Shown here piece after piece: positions 1 to 11,064 of a stretch of DNA of 64,000 nt. Position numbers and translations under genes: made by a program. Position 1 is the first letter of the stretch, and each line of letters opens with the position of its first letter. Source of the stretch: Diphasiastrum complanatum (lineage: Eukaryota; Streptophyta; Lycopodiopsida; Lycopodiales; Lycopodiaceae); contig CM055110.1 of assembly GCA_029204225.1 (NCBI GenBank), positions 308,077-372,076 on the forward strand, in the 5' to 3' direction. The notes beneath the pieces were generated by a model that was not told the DNA's origin, ran no database searches, and saw nothing but the letters and a program-made list of their open reading frames with translations.

Positions 1-205
1 TGCTAATCGTTATCATAATATATATTGACCTTGATTACTTGTGAATATTGATCGTGCTTACTAAAATATTATGAGTACTTATCATTATTATTGTGAATAA
101 GAGTTGTGAATATTTGAGGAGCATTGCCAACATGAGCTGACTTTTTGAAATTTGTTTCTTTTTGATCAAAATTCCAAAATGGCGAGCATATTTAGTGGCC
201 AACTA
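1..205. repeat. Inverted copy of 51,948-52,154
   Basis: This AT-rich stretch aligns to the reverse complement of 51,948-52,154, sharing runs such as TGTGAATATTGATCGTG and the TTTGTTTCTTTTTGA segment. It therefore belongs to a dispersed repeat and not to a local gene. The other copy lies directly behind a possible transposon terminus at 51,788, so this may be an internal piece of the same unnamed element. Confidence 0.7.
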
Positions 206-1958
206 TTAAACCCTTTGTAAGAAATTATCATCAAAAGAAGATCACCTATTATGTGCAATCTTAATTGTACAATTGTAAAAAATGTTATTTACTTTTGTGG
301 TAGTGGATGTGATAGTGTAACCTCTTTCAACTTAAAACGTTAAAAGAAAACAAATGAATCTCACCATAACTGAACTTACCCATAACCACCTCTTTAGCAA
401 AAAAGCTACTAAATGCATTTGTTTGTATCTCGAAGATAAAATTGTAATAAAAGAGATCTCCTTTATCAATCCAACGATTTAACAAGTATGGAAAGGCCTT
501 TGTGGTATGACACCACGAGGTTTTTGTTTTATTCGGAGAAGAAAAATGAATCCCAACACCTAAATAGGAATCTCATGTTCTTAGAATTCCGTTAACCTAA
601 TCATTTGCTTGATTATCTAGATGAGTACTCGTTTACTCCAGGCGTAAATCCAATCATGGTAGCGATAAGACCTGCCAACAAACAAGTACAACTAAGATAT
701 TACAACCTATGATATAAGCCTTGTGTCTAATTATATGCCAGGTTGAAATACGCACATAGCCAGATAAAAAGTTAGAACAACATTGCCGGTGAAATAGTTA
801 AAAAAAGTATCGTCAATATGCAGAGAATGTACCAAGCAGGCAGTAGTGTTTACTCTATACGCTAATAGTGATGTTAACCTTGATTGAACTGGGCTTTCTG
901 GTTCTTACAATGCTTACCTCAGAATCTTAACATTGAATATTGAATGGTACACTATCTACCTAAGGCACGCTGAGGACAAAAAGAACAACAGTTGTATAGT
1001 TTAACTACACAAAAATAATATCACAAAGTTGAAGATCACCTTTGCATCGTCAACAATCGACTTGTGCATCACATCCAAGGCACAAAACTTCCCTCCCTAC
1101 CGTTTTTGTATAGTAACCAGATTCCAGTTGGTTTGACAACCCAGTCTAGATTCGGATTTCCTTCATGCTGTCAAAGGTAGCAAGAAAACGATAAGTTTTG
1201 AGGTCATATACGCAAATAGATACTCATAACAACGTAGGCATTCTCCAAGCTCCATTGACATTGCTGGTACTGCCAAGGTTTTATAGATTCTAACTTTATT
1301 ATAACTTAGATTGCAAAAGACGTCAATCTATAAACAAATAGAAATTAAGAGTACGACAAGATAGTGGCACACTTCAGACAGACCATGTCTATTCTTGTAT
1401 TAGGTTTCTCTGGCTAAAAATCCTATACTTGATGCAAGTTGCAGCAGCGGATTTGCTATTTGTTTTATGCTAAGTCCATGTCCAGTGTAATTCGAATGGA
1501 AAACCAAAGACAGACCATTAGCCTGCAGAATGCACGTGTAACAATCGCAAGACATACTTACCTAATTAAGACGTCGTGGGGATCTGGACATTACCTGACT
1601 TCTGGGTGGAATGACAACACAGCGGTTGAGTGAAAAAAGGGAGCCACACTTTGTTAAACGCATCGACTGAACGCTGGGATTATAACCTTTAGTGACACAG
1701 GCTATCGGCAGTTGATAACACATGACAAAGATACAAGGATCATTTACAGCTAGGGAGGCAACTTAGGAGGCGTAAATAGGATGCTGGACAGCAAGACAGG
1801 AAGAAGTCCTGAGCTGTACATCGAGAGTTCAGGAGCACGAATGTCCAGTGGAAGCCAGCAATGACTGTGCTAGCGGAGCTTCAGAGGTCCTTGCGTGGCA
1901 AACGAGGGAATGCGCATTCATTTTAGATTTTTGCAATCTGTAATTTAATATTCCAAAA
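206..1958. other. Spacer without recognisable gene
   Basis: No open frame with a recognisable family, no RNA gene and no LTR boundary is visible here. The longest open stretch (1,439-1,633, +, 64 codons) has no recognisable domain. The right part could hold the 3' UTR of the S1-like gene transcribed from the opposite strand. Confidence 0.5.
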
Positions 1959-1990
1959 TCACGAGCAAGTCTCAGACCATGACACTTTAG

Positions 1991-2332
1991 CTATGCAATC
2001 AAAAGAATTAGCGGAGAAAGAAGGTTTAGCCTTACGTCCAAGTTCAATTTCCAAGTCCATATCTGCAGGTTGGCTGCCTGCAATGTAATGCCCTCCCTTT
2101 TTGTGAAATCACAGATATATTCGGTTTGTTCAGTTGCAGTGAAATTATACGACCAACTGAGACCACTGCGCATCACATGGACGCCCAAAGATTTAGTCCC
2201 ATCTGAACAACTCGCTGTTATGAAATCATCACATAGGTTTGTTACGCTAAAGGAAGCGTCTAGAGACGAAGCTAAAGACACCTGAAGTAGAAACAAGGTG
2301 GCAAACATAGAGAATAAGTGAATGATCGCCAT
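1991..2332 (-). CDS. S1-like (SPH family) small secreted protein, probably frameshifted
   Basis: The reading frame from the ATG at 2,332 encodes 113 residues. Residues 1-22 form a hydrophobic signal peptide (MAIIHLFSMFATLFLLQVSLASS), so the product should be secreted. The core shows the plant self-incompatibility S1 homologue pattern: a VTN strand, a Cys followed by SDG and LGVHV, a G-x-SWSYNF strand and a YICDF Cys strand. The family normally has two more Cys near the C-terminus. This frame loses them and ends in a hydrophobic tail. A different frame entered near 2,095, close to an AAAAAGGGAGGG run, continues with HYIAG and DCIAKVSW to a stop at 1,959. That suggests a one-base indel, from decay or sequence error. 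The in-frame upstream ATG at 2,416 lies beyond a CT microsatellite and would bury the signal peptide, so 2,332 is preferred. The family call rests on motif pattern only. Confidence 0.6.
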   Translation of the reverse strand: MAIIHLFSMFATLFLLQVSLASSLDASFSVTNLCDDFITASCSDGTKSLGVHVMRSGLSWSYNFTATEQTEYICDFTKREGITLQAANLQIWTWKLNLDVRLNLLSPLILLIA

Positions 2333-2371
2333 AGAGAGAGAGAGAGAGAGCGCGCGCGGCACAGAGCGAGC

Positions 2372-2413
<42 letters not shown>

Positions 2414-2414
2414 C
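2331..2414. repeat. GA/CT microsatellite upstream of the S1-like gene
   Basis: Imperfect (GA)n tract of about 80 bp with a short CGCGCGCG interruption. On the coding strand of the S1-like gene it reads (CT)n and abuts the chosen start codon, so it would lie in the 5' UTR. CT/GA tracts there are known binding targets of plant GAGA-binding (BPC) proteins; any role here is inference. Confidence 0.85.
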
Positions 2415-2539
2415 AAACAGACAAGAGAGCGTGCTTTACCTTTTTGTACTTGATTTATAAAGACACTAGAGATGACATTAGCTGGAGTAGAAAAATTTCA
2501 AACCAAAAGCGACGGTGCCAAATTCAAAATGAGTAATTC

Positions 2540-4160
2540 CCCCTAAAACCAGTTCCATCGGGAGTATTCGAATTAAAAAGCACTAATTCTTGGTTCCTGC
2601 TACTTTAGCCATTAGTGAGAAAAGTACATCAAATAATTTATATTTCTTAGTGTTTACTTGTGTTCTTTACACTAATATAATGATTAAACTATGCATGTTT
2701 ACTATTGTTATGATTTAATCAGAATCAATCACAATTGCATGCATCCTCATGCTCGAGGGCATTATGCCGTAAAGCCCATAATAGCTTTGGCCTATTGAAA
2801 TAAAGTTCTAACTTTTACATCGGATCCACTGCACTTAGAGCCATGGCTCTAAAATCTAGAAAGCCCTTCGTAATAATTACTTAAAGTGTCAACAAATACA
2901 AGAATATCACGTGTCAACAAGGCCTAAATAAACACTCGTTCCTTAAAATGATGTTAGGGTTCTTGAGCCAAGTACACAAATGAAAAGGCCTATGCATCCC
3001 TTTTCCCTACTTATTAAATTCTAAAATGGCACATAGCATATTTCAATAGTACCATATGATTGGGAAGAGTTTCATTATGACCATATGTTTGTGTGGGAAA
3101 GCTTCTAAGACTTATCACGTGACCAACATAGAAATTCGTTCCTTCCTTTTTGGATAGGCAGAGGCTACAGTAAAAATAATTAAACAACAACATCACAATG
3201 GGCGACAAGCCACATTTCTTTTTTGCAGTTTTGGGGTGCACCTAGTTTTGTTTGTCAGCAATAGCTTATGGATGCAATTTGTGATTTATGACTAAATTCA
3301 ATGCACATGTCCAACAAGTTGCTTCATGTGGTATGATAGTCCTTTTTTAACTCATCACATATTGTAGAGATCCAGCATAGGTCATTTTTTGGGTGTTTAG
3401 ATTCTTTCCACGCATATTCATCTATGTTTACCTATTTATTTGTTTATTTTTTCCTTTTGCAAATGTTTGTTGATTTTTTGGAATCTCACTACATAGGATA
3501 GATTTGGTGTTTTTTGTGGCCAACCGTTTAACGATTACCATGTTTATGACTTAATCTTCAAAGTTTAGATTTTAGTTGTTAAGGTTTAGGATATACAAAC
3601 TTTTGATGACTCAATATTAATTTCTAATGGTTTTCATGGGTTTTTATGCACGCCCAAAGAAATCCTCATAGAAGTCCCAAACCTGCAAATTTTTACATTC
3701 ATTATAGAAATTGTTTGGTTGTTTTTTAATCTTATTTTAAATGCAAATTGTTCTAGGATAGGAATCTAAGTGATGGTGCAATTTTCCAGAATCTCAAATT
3801 CAACAAGAATTATTTTAATTAATCTAAATTGATAAGGGAATAGGCCAATTATATTATTAAACATTAATTTCTATTTCATCCTAAATGCCATTCTATTTCA
3901 TTGTATATGACTTAAATTAATGGCAAATTAGAGAATGATTGTAAATTACAAAGTGTGTGGAGCCCTACTTTGTAATAAACTATACATTTAATGTGCAGTT
4001 TAGATTTTTTGTATATGATATAGAAGTTTAAATGAGCTAACTTTGTCCGATGTATTAAAATTGACATCGTAAAGGCAAATTCTATTGATTGGGGCCAAAC
4101 TATTTTGAAGATGTAGATATGTAATGATGTAAATCCAACCAAGTGACTGGTCATGTTAAC
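2540..4160. other. AT-rich spacer
   Basis: No recognisable coding region, RNA gene or repeat boundary. Short open frames at 3,014-3,241 (-) and 3,912-4,166 (-) have no recognisable domain and low-complexity composition, so I do not call them genes. Confidence 0.5.
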
Positions 4161-4167
4161 ATCCAAT

Positions 4168-4302
4168 GTCTACAAACCTCTATGCACTATAACTGGGTGA
4201 GAGTGTGTCATTTGATGTCATGTTAACAGCCATGTTATTTTTTAAGCTACATCTGCAAACCACTTTGCACTATAACTAGCTGAGAGTGTGTCATTTGATG
4301 TA
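4168..4302. repeat. Double CACTATAACTAG motif, 83-bp period (copy 1)
   Basis: The motif CACTATAACT(A/G)G followed by TGAGAGTGTGTCATTTGATG occurs at 4,185 and again at 4,268, exactly 83 bp apart. The same doublet with the same 83-bp spacing recurs at 7,314 and 7,397 in the same orientation. Motifs beginning CACTA are typical of En/Spm transposon ends or subterminal repeats, and the second doublet sits directly before a CACTA transposase relic. Confidence 0.6.
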
Positions 4303-4562
4303 TGAGTTTTACGAGAAGTAATCAATAGTTTGATCTATCTACTATGTAGACTTTCTTCTTATCTTTATTCCAACACATGTTCAATATGTTAGTATTTTCA
4401 TATTTGTTATTGATTACTATCAATCTAATTCTGATCTAATAGGGCAACTATAACATTGTCTAAACAATTACCAAACCTAAGAGACCAACTCTAAACTAAA
4501 GGTATTTACGTGGATCAGACCAAGGAAATGTAAAAATTATTGAGGGTCTTTGCCATGTTCAG

Positions 4563-4732
4563 TCTTAGTGCTCTAAGATTCTTGGCTACAATTACCAAAG
4601 TGAAACATATACACTTCTAACTTTGAATTGGTGTCAATAATGTTTGTGACAACTATATTAGTACGATATTAGCAAAACCTTTGATGTTACTAGATGTCAA
4701 AGTAAAACCAAAATATCAGTTGATAACCAGTA
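4563..4732. repeat. Dispersed direct repeat, copy 1
   Basis: About 170 bp, closely similar to 5,591-5,766 in direct orientation (shared runs include TTCTTGGCTACAATTACCAA and CAAAGTAAAACCAAAATATC). The identity of the repeat is not recognised. Confidence 0.75.
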
Positions 4733-5054
4733 ACTTTTCACATAACCATCCTTTTGTCTTTTGTATCATCAAATCATATGAATAGCATTGCTTCTCTTTC
4801 TTGGAAAATGTTAATTATATATACTATATTACTAAATAAATCATAGATGAAGTTATCCCCGACAACGTGCATGATCTCTCTATAGTCAATTTTCTTGAAG
4901 CTTGTTAGACATAACTAAATATTCAGCTCCCAGTTTAGTTGTCACTAGTTGAGCTCAAATTTGTAAGGCCCCTGTTATGAGGAGAAGCCAGTATTGAGCA
5001 CGGTTGTTAGTATGGGGTCTAATGTGAGACCATGATGGTTAGGAGATGGCTGGA

Positions 5055-5165
5055 ATGCATAGCAGGAGGTCCCGGGGAATTCGGAGGGCGGATCCCCCCA
5101 AGAAACAGGGGATCCGGGGGGTTTGGGGGGTAGAGCTCCCCAACGGCCCCGACGGTATGGCCTCT
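5055..5165. other. G-rich island with hairpin and G-quadruplex potential
   Basis: A GC-rich patch inside otherwise AT-rich DNA. It holds runs of four, six and six G within about 25 bases (5,107-5,130), then GAGCTCCCC which can pair back onto a G run. The pattern resembles GC-rich tails scattered in some plant transposons. Open frames through it on both strands appear to be by-products of the composition. Confidence 0.5.
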
Positions 5166-5590
5166 TCATCATTTGGCCTTCCGACTCCCTATGTGAAAAG
5201 ACACTTTTGGTATTTCGCTGATCACTCTCTTTGATGGTGGTCGCCACTGTCTAACTACCATGTTGAGAAGCATTCCTCAGCAGTTGGAGTTTATCTATTA
5301 TTGTGTAGATCAGTCATCCAAAGTCTATTCTAGATGGCCATTGAGGCCCTTCTCCAGGGTGCACATATTGGATAGCACCATCATCATATGTATTGGCTTT
5401 ATTATCAAATTCACGTGAGCTCAACCATGAAGCAAGAATCTCTAAGTACATCCAAGTCATTTGCTATGATTGATCATTGTGTGATGTCCATTGCATGATA
5501 CAAGATCTCAAGATCTAGTATAAGGATAGTACTCGTAGTGCTAACTTATTTTTCAATTGGATCATCGTCAACAAGATTTTCCATTTTAAA

Positions 5591-5766
5591 TCTTAGTGCT
5601 CTAATATTCTTGGCTACAATTACCAAAGCAAAACATATACACTTCTAGCTCTGAATTGGTATCAATAATATTTGTGACAACTATATTGTCGCCAGTATGA
5701 TATTACCAAAACTTTTGATGTTACTAGATGTCAAAGTAAAACCAAAATATCAGTTGATAACCAGTA
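5591..5766. repeat. Dispersed direct repeat, copy 2
   Basis: Second copy of the unit at 4,563-4,732, about 1.03 kb away, same orientation, diverged by scattered substitutions and a small insertion near 5,690. Confidence 0.75.
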
Positions 5767-6069
5767 CGTTTACAACAAAGTACCCCCAATCAACTGATTA
5801 TGAAGTTTTTAGCACCCTACAGGATCTTTATGGGGTGTTGTGATTGCACAGGAATGATGAAAGAATAGTTTAGTTGAGACATCCAAGGCAAGAGCACAAT
5901 GGCATATCACATACCAAAATACTAACTCCTTACAATGATAGTGCTCATTATGGGAAAAACAGGCTGCGTACTGAGATAAAATGATAACAAAAATACTTGG
6001 GTAGAGAATGAGCCCAAAACACCAAAATCTCAATATTCACAATATGGCAAAGCAAGCCAAAGTTTCCTT

Positions 6070-6451
6070 ACATCAATGAGGCTTGAGTTCCTACAGTGGA
6101 TTTGCATGGAATGTCCACATCTTCTAGTTAACTCATATATCATAGATCCACATGTAAAAATGCATGCACGGATGTTGCATGGATTGCATGTCAGCTCCCT
6201 AAGCTATCTAGACATGTGTAGATTATGTAAACTGATTTGCATGTTGCATGCATGCATTCTGACTAACATTGCATGTCATCTAATATTTTGCATGACATCA
6301 TAATTGAATCTACCTAACTCAAATTCAACCTATTCTAGAAGGTTATCTACTCACTTCACATACCTTAATGTACAATAAAATAATTACAAGAAATAAGGTG
6401 AGCATAGCCCCCAAAGTCAACACAGGAAGATATGTTTTACGACTTTTTACA
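6070..6451 (-). mobile_element. Probable 3' LTR remnant of the adjacent copia relic
   Basis: Read on the minus strand, the copia relic ends in a purine tract AAGGAGGAG (6,452-6,460), immediately followed by TGTAAAAAGTC at 6,451. This is the expected polypurine tract / LTR start arrangement. The far end of the LTR is not defined because no second copy is present. The segment holds a cluster of TGCATG motifs (about 6,155-6,295). Confidence 0.4.
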
Positions 6452-7285
6452 CTCCTCCTTAAAATATATCTACCTATTCACCATAGACTTTGAGATTAAG
6501 CCAAGATTAGATCTCATCTTGACAAATGCATTCTTGAGCAATGTCTTGGTGAGAAGATCTACAACACAATTTGAAGATCCAACATGCTCCAATAAGATCT
6601 CCCTCCCAATTACTTTCTCTCTTACAAAGTGATGAGCTACCTCGATGTGTTTGCTCCTTGCATGGAATATAAGATTGTTTGCAAGATCTTGAGCCGAGAT
6701 GTAATCATTATTGATAATTGGAAGGTCTTCATCTCCATAACACTTTAGCTCCATAAGTAGCCTCTTGATCCATAAAACTTCCTTAGTTGTGGTTGTAAGA
6801 GCTTTGTACTCAGCTTCACAAGATGATTAGGATATAGTTGCTTGCTTCTTTGATAGCCAAGAAACTAGATTCCCTCCAATGAAAACCGTGTAATCACTTG
6901 TGGATTTTCTATCTACTTTGTCTCTTGGAAAATACTAGTTTGAAAATGCAACCAAAGTTAGATCATCTCCTTTATAGATCAATCCATATCTAAGGTAGAG
7001 GATACATATCTCAAGGTTCTCTTTGCCAATTTCCAATGACATATCTTTGGATCCTACGTGTATTGGCTTAGTTTGTGCACACTAAATCTTAGATCAGGCC
7101 TAGTGACTCTTAAGCAAATAAGAGAGCCAATAAGACTCCTATAAAGAGTGAACTCCTCGAAGGATCTTTTATCCTCTTTTATAGGAACTTTTACAATTTT
7201 CTCCATTGGAGTATCTATGCCTTTACGATTTTCCATTTGAAATTTCTTAAGCATGGGAAGAGCATATCTTAGCATCCATGTCATT
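6452..7285 (-). pseudogene. Ty1/copia RT C-terminus and RNase H relic
   Basis: On the minus strand this encodes, in order, the end of copia reverse transcriptase (a KGIDTPME motif near 7,215, then LYRSLIGSLICL and TRPDL) and RNase H. The RNase H part shows DRKST, VSWLSKKQ, a CEAEYKAL segment and the C-terminal FHARSKHIEVAHHFVREK motif near 6,640. At least one stop and several substitutions interrupt it. It is close to the matching part of the intact copia polyproteins in this window but is clearly older. Its 5' side is replaced by the CACTATAAC repeat. No gag, integrase or upstream RT remains. Confidence 0.85.
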
Positions 7286-7296
7286 TTTGAAGCAAC

Positions 7297-7431
7297 GTCT
7301 ACACACTTCGATGCACTATAACTAGGTGAGAGTGTGTCATTTGATGTCATGTTAACAACCATGCTATTTATGTAGTTGTGTCTACAAACGTCTTTGCTCT
7401 ATAACTAGTTGGGAGTGTGCCAATTGATGTT
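7297..7431. repeat. Double CACTATAACTAG motif, 83-bp period (copy 2)
   Basis: Motifs at 7,314 and 7,397 (the second reads CTCTATAACTAG) repeat the arrangement of 4,185/4,268. The doublet lies between the copia relic and the CACTA transposase relic, as a terminal or subterminal repeat might. A reverse-complement partner after 9,954 was not found by eye. Confidence 0.55.
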
Positions 7432-7440
7432 TGAGTTGTG

Positions 7441-9954
7441 TACAAAAATCATCGCAAGTACTTGCATGATGAAAATCATCCACTTAGAAATGCTCATAGA
7501 AGAGGCTTTGGAGGAAGATCAGAAATAAGAATGCCTCCAAAGAGAATGTTCGTGGTAGATTGGCACAAACTTTGGATTGAATCTGAGACTAAGCCACTCA
7601 ATGGTATGAAAAGACTATCCATCTTTCATTGTTTACCATATTGGAATAACCTTTTGATCAATCACTTGCTTGATCCTATGCACATAATAAAAAATGTGGG
7701 TGAATGAATATGGAAACACTTGGTGGGTGACAAAGACAATATTTCTGCCAGGCATGATCTACAAGAATCAAAAACAAAAAAACGAGTATTGGCCAAAATT
7801 ATGTACTGATGGAAATACCTATAGTGTTCCAAGAGCCCCTTGGATTCTTACAAAAGAAGAGTATAAGTACGTACGGTCAGTCATTTGTGAGATGAGAACA
7901 CCAACAGGTTTTGCTCATTCACTACGAACATCATTCACAGCAGAAGGAAAACTCCATGATCTAAAATCTCATGGTTGGTTGAAGATGGTCGAGTACATAT
8001 TTCCAATGTGTATTTGTGGCTATGTAACTGATCAACTTCGTGATGCCATTTACAAATTAGCATCCGTTGTCAAGTACTTAATTTTTTTTGTTTACATCGA
8101 TAGCTTAAGAAATTGCATGTTTTCTTTCTAATACAATTTTGATAAAATAATATGAACGGACTAAAATCTAGTTATACTACAAACATGATGTAGATGGAAG
8201 TGTGGTAAGGAGATTCGTGAGATAGACGTGCAAACAAAGCAAGAAGATACAATGGAGACTGTATGTATCCTTGAGAGGGATTTTCCAACTTCTATCCTAG
8301 ACACAGGTGCATCTGCTTGTGCACTTGGTCTAAGAAGTTGGCATTGCCGGTCCTGTGCACTCAAGGTATAATACACTTGAATTTGATTTTAGTGGTTTCA
8401 ATAAATGTAGTGTGATTATTTGAAATTATAAATAACAGAATCTTCTCATTGATGTGTTGAAATTTTCTGTAGGTGGATGTTTTTCTTGGAGAGATTCATG
8501 AAAGTGTTGAAAGGTTTTGTGCGTCAACAGGCAAGGCCAGAGGGAAGCATGTCAGAGGATGGTTAGTGCAAGAATCTCTATTTTATGTTACCAAAGTTTT
8601 GTTTCAAATAGATCCATCTGCTCCATGACTATGGCATGATGAGGAAAGCAAGGAGGTGAAAGGTCGAAAACCTCAAGGTATGGGTAGTCTTAAAAAAATG
8701 ACACCTATTTTGAGAGAAAAAATTCAAACCTTCATGCTATATAGTTCATGAGTAATGGATAAATGGTTGGAATTATATGAAGAAGAATAAAAAAAGGGTA
8801 TTGACTAGAAATCGACACCGACGCAATAGGCGTAGAGGTCAAGCTACACCTTCACATGATCTTGAACCATTGCCCAACCAATGCACTATAGACTAGATGG
8901 TTGATACACTCCAACAACAAGCAAGATCAAAGAGACAATTCATATCTGACACGAAATGAGAATTGGCAGAGGATGTGATTGGAAGGTTTGTCTATAGCTC
9001 TATTTTTTTTAAGTGAATAATTTTAATTTGTACGATGATTGATTATTGTTTTAATTATAATCAACATGTGACAGTATCGAAAGTATAGTGCAATGTGGGC
9101 AAATGGTTGGCATCATCACATTTAATCAATTGATATGAAACGACGAACTTATGATTGTGGTGTGATGACATCCTTCCATCAAGAAAGTCGGAGTAGTGCT
9201 TGAGATCAAAGTCCAATTTCTGGAGAGCTTGAGTATGTAGGAACCATACAAGCCATATATGAGGTATGTTTTGGTAAAATGGGTAAATATTTGTTGTTTG
9301 ACGTGAAATGGTTCAAAATAAACTATAGAGGATCAAATGCAACTATAAAAAAAAGATCGTAGTGTACTTTTTGCTATCGATTAGACCAAGACATTAAGCA
9401 TGGACTTTTTAGACACATCGGTGTTGCCTCGTCATTGTGAACAGGCGTGCATGAATTTCACATTTTTTCTTTTTGTCAATTGTGATCAATGTTATATTAA
9501 TCATCTACACTACTTTTTCATTACATCTATTTATCATGAATTAAAATGCGAGCATAACAAATATCTATTCCTAAAATTGCTAAATGTGCAGGTATTTTTT
9601 CAACCAGATCGACTAAACAAAGATTGGTGGTATGTTGTTCAAATTAAGTCATGCTCAAGACATGTATTCGAAAATGCATATGTTGAGAATGAAATGGAAG
9701 ATCTAAATTTGGACAACACAAGTATATCTGATGGAGATGTACATATATCTTCGAGTTTTATAAATATTGAAAACCCGAGAATTGATTCTCATGATTCTGA
9801 CGACTTGGATGATGAAGAGGACAACAATGATTCTTTGCACGAGGACAATATTGAGAGAGGTTTTGATTTCAATAGTGATGATGAAAATTACCTTAGCGGA
9901 GATGAGTTGCAAGATGTATTGGCTGATGAATTTGAATCTTGCGATGATGAATAA
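7441..9954 (+). pseudogene. CACTA (En/Spm) TNP2-like transposase relic
   Basis: Pieces follow the order of plant TNP2-type (Transposase 21) proteins. They are HRKYL..NHPLR and IFHCLPYWNNLLINHLLDPMHI (7,450-7,690); a section with KSHGWLKMVEYIFPMCI (about 7,960-8,030); VHLLVHLV..AGPVHS (about 8,310-8,365); WMFFLERFMKVLKGFVRQQA (8,475 on); and VQESLFYVTKVLFQIDPSAP. A DUF4216-like part follows, with FHQESRSSA, ELEYVGTIQAIYE and, after 9,592, VFFQPDRLNKDWWYVV. The protein ends in an acidic tail (about residues DSDDLDDEEDNND). Two introns read cleanly: 8,366-8,472 (GT-AG; the join restores H-S-R-W-M) and 9,445-9,591 (GC-AG). Frameshifts and stops, for example near 8,625, show it is dead. The N-terminal part of the transposase and both element ends are missing. 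Which family members are closest cannot be judged without a search. Confidence 0.85.
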
Positions 9955-10685
9955 AGTTTGTACATGTCACAAATAATTTTGTCATAAAATGATCCATTTT
10001 GATCAATATATATTGTTTTCAAATTAAAATTATTATATTTTTCTACGATGTTGCATTTCTAAAGTTTCATTTCAAATGCATCTTGCAATCACTTAGAATT
10101 AGAAAAATTTATCAATATTAATAGATGTGTGAACTAACTAAAAGATACATGTGTTGATTATTTATATATTATGATTAAAAAGCATCTTCTTTGAGATAAT
10201 AATACACTTTGCCACAATATTGTTCGACTATTTATTGATCTTTGCAAACACACAAAGGTGTATAACATTGCAATTTTTTTATCAACAAATTAGCTCAACA
10301 AGCTACCACATCGCTCTCAATTGTAATGTACTTAGCTTCCTTCAAATGGATATTAAGCTCACGCTTATATTTTTACCCATCAATACCATATTGAAATTAA
10401 TGTCAAAGTTTGATTATAGAATTTTCTCAATATAGAAACACATCATAATGTCCATAAATACATAAGATAACATATAATAATCAACTGATAATAATTTAAA
10501 TTCGTCAGAGCAGAATAATTTGAGATAATGATCATTTGATTTTTAGTCCGCATTTTATTATAAGTATACACTTGTTCAAAATGTTAAAAAAAATCTTATT
10601 TGCTTTTGAATTAATCACAAAGTTGTTGTTTATTAACATATTATTCATAACAAATTTTTTTGTTAAGTATTGTGTTTTAATATTG
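9955..10685. other. AT-rich spacer
   Basis: No gene or repeat boundary recognised. The 3' flank of the CACTA relic should lie here, but I find no CACTA terminal inverted repeat. Confidence 0.45.
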
Positions 10686-10996
10686 CCACACGTGACAATA
10701 AGGAAAGCTATCGCTCTTCTTTGGAGATTTGCCACGTGTGGCAAATCCCAAAAAGTCATGTCAGATGACAATTGGTTAAATAACAAACCGTACGTGGTAC
10801 TTCCACATGTGGCTATGCCACACCGACATATTTTGGCACTCACATTTTAAGTTTTGAGTTTAAAAAAATTTGTGTGGCACTGCCACGCAAATTCACAACT
10901 TTTATGCCGGACCTCACCTCCAGCCTGGATTTCACCGGCAGGGTCCTCAGAAAAGTTTTGGCATGGATATGCCACACGTGGCAGTGCCACACATAA
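10686..10996. repeat. Cluster of GCCAC/GTGGC palindromes
   Basis: At least six short inverted repeats with the same arms occur in about 310 bp. Examples are a 9-bp-arm hairpin ATTTGCCAC-GT-GTGGCAAAT at 10,727-10,746, CCACATGTGG near 10,805, GTGGCACTGCCAC near 10,874 and GCCACACGTGGC at 10,971-10,982. Several contain the G-box core CACGTG. The function is unknown. Confidence 0.7.
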
Positions 10997-11064
10997 GAAA
11001 AATGTCAAAATTTAGACTAAGTATCGGGTTCGCTTGGCAGCGTCGCATGGCAACACACACATAT

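Noticed and set aside
4975-5247. Overlapping Pro/Gly/Arg-rich frames on both strands
   Set aside because: They arise from the G-rich island; no family signal.
7441-9954. A functional CACTA transposon
   Set aside because: Frameshifts, stops, missing N-terminal transposase part and no matching terminal inverted repeats.
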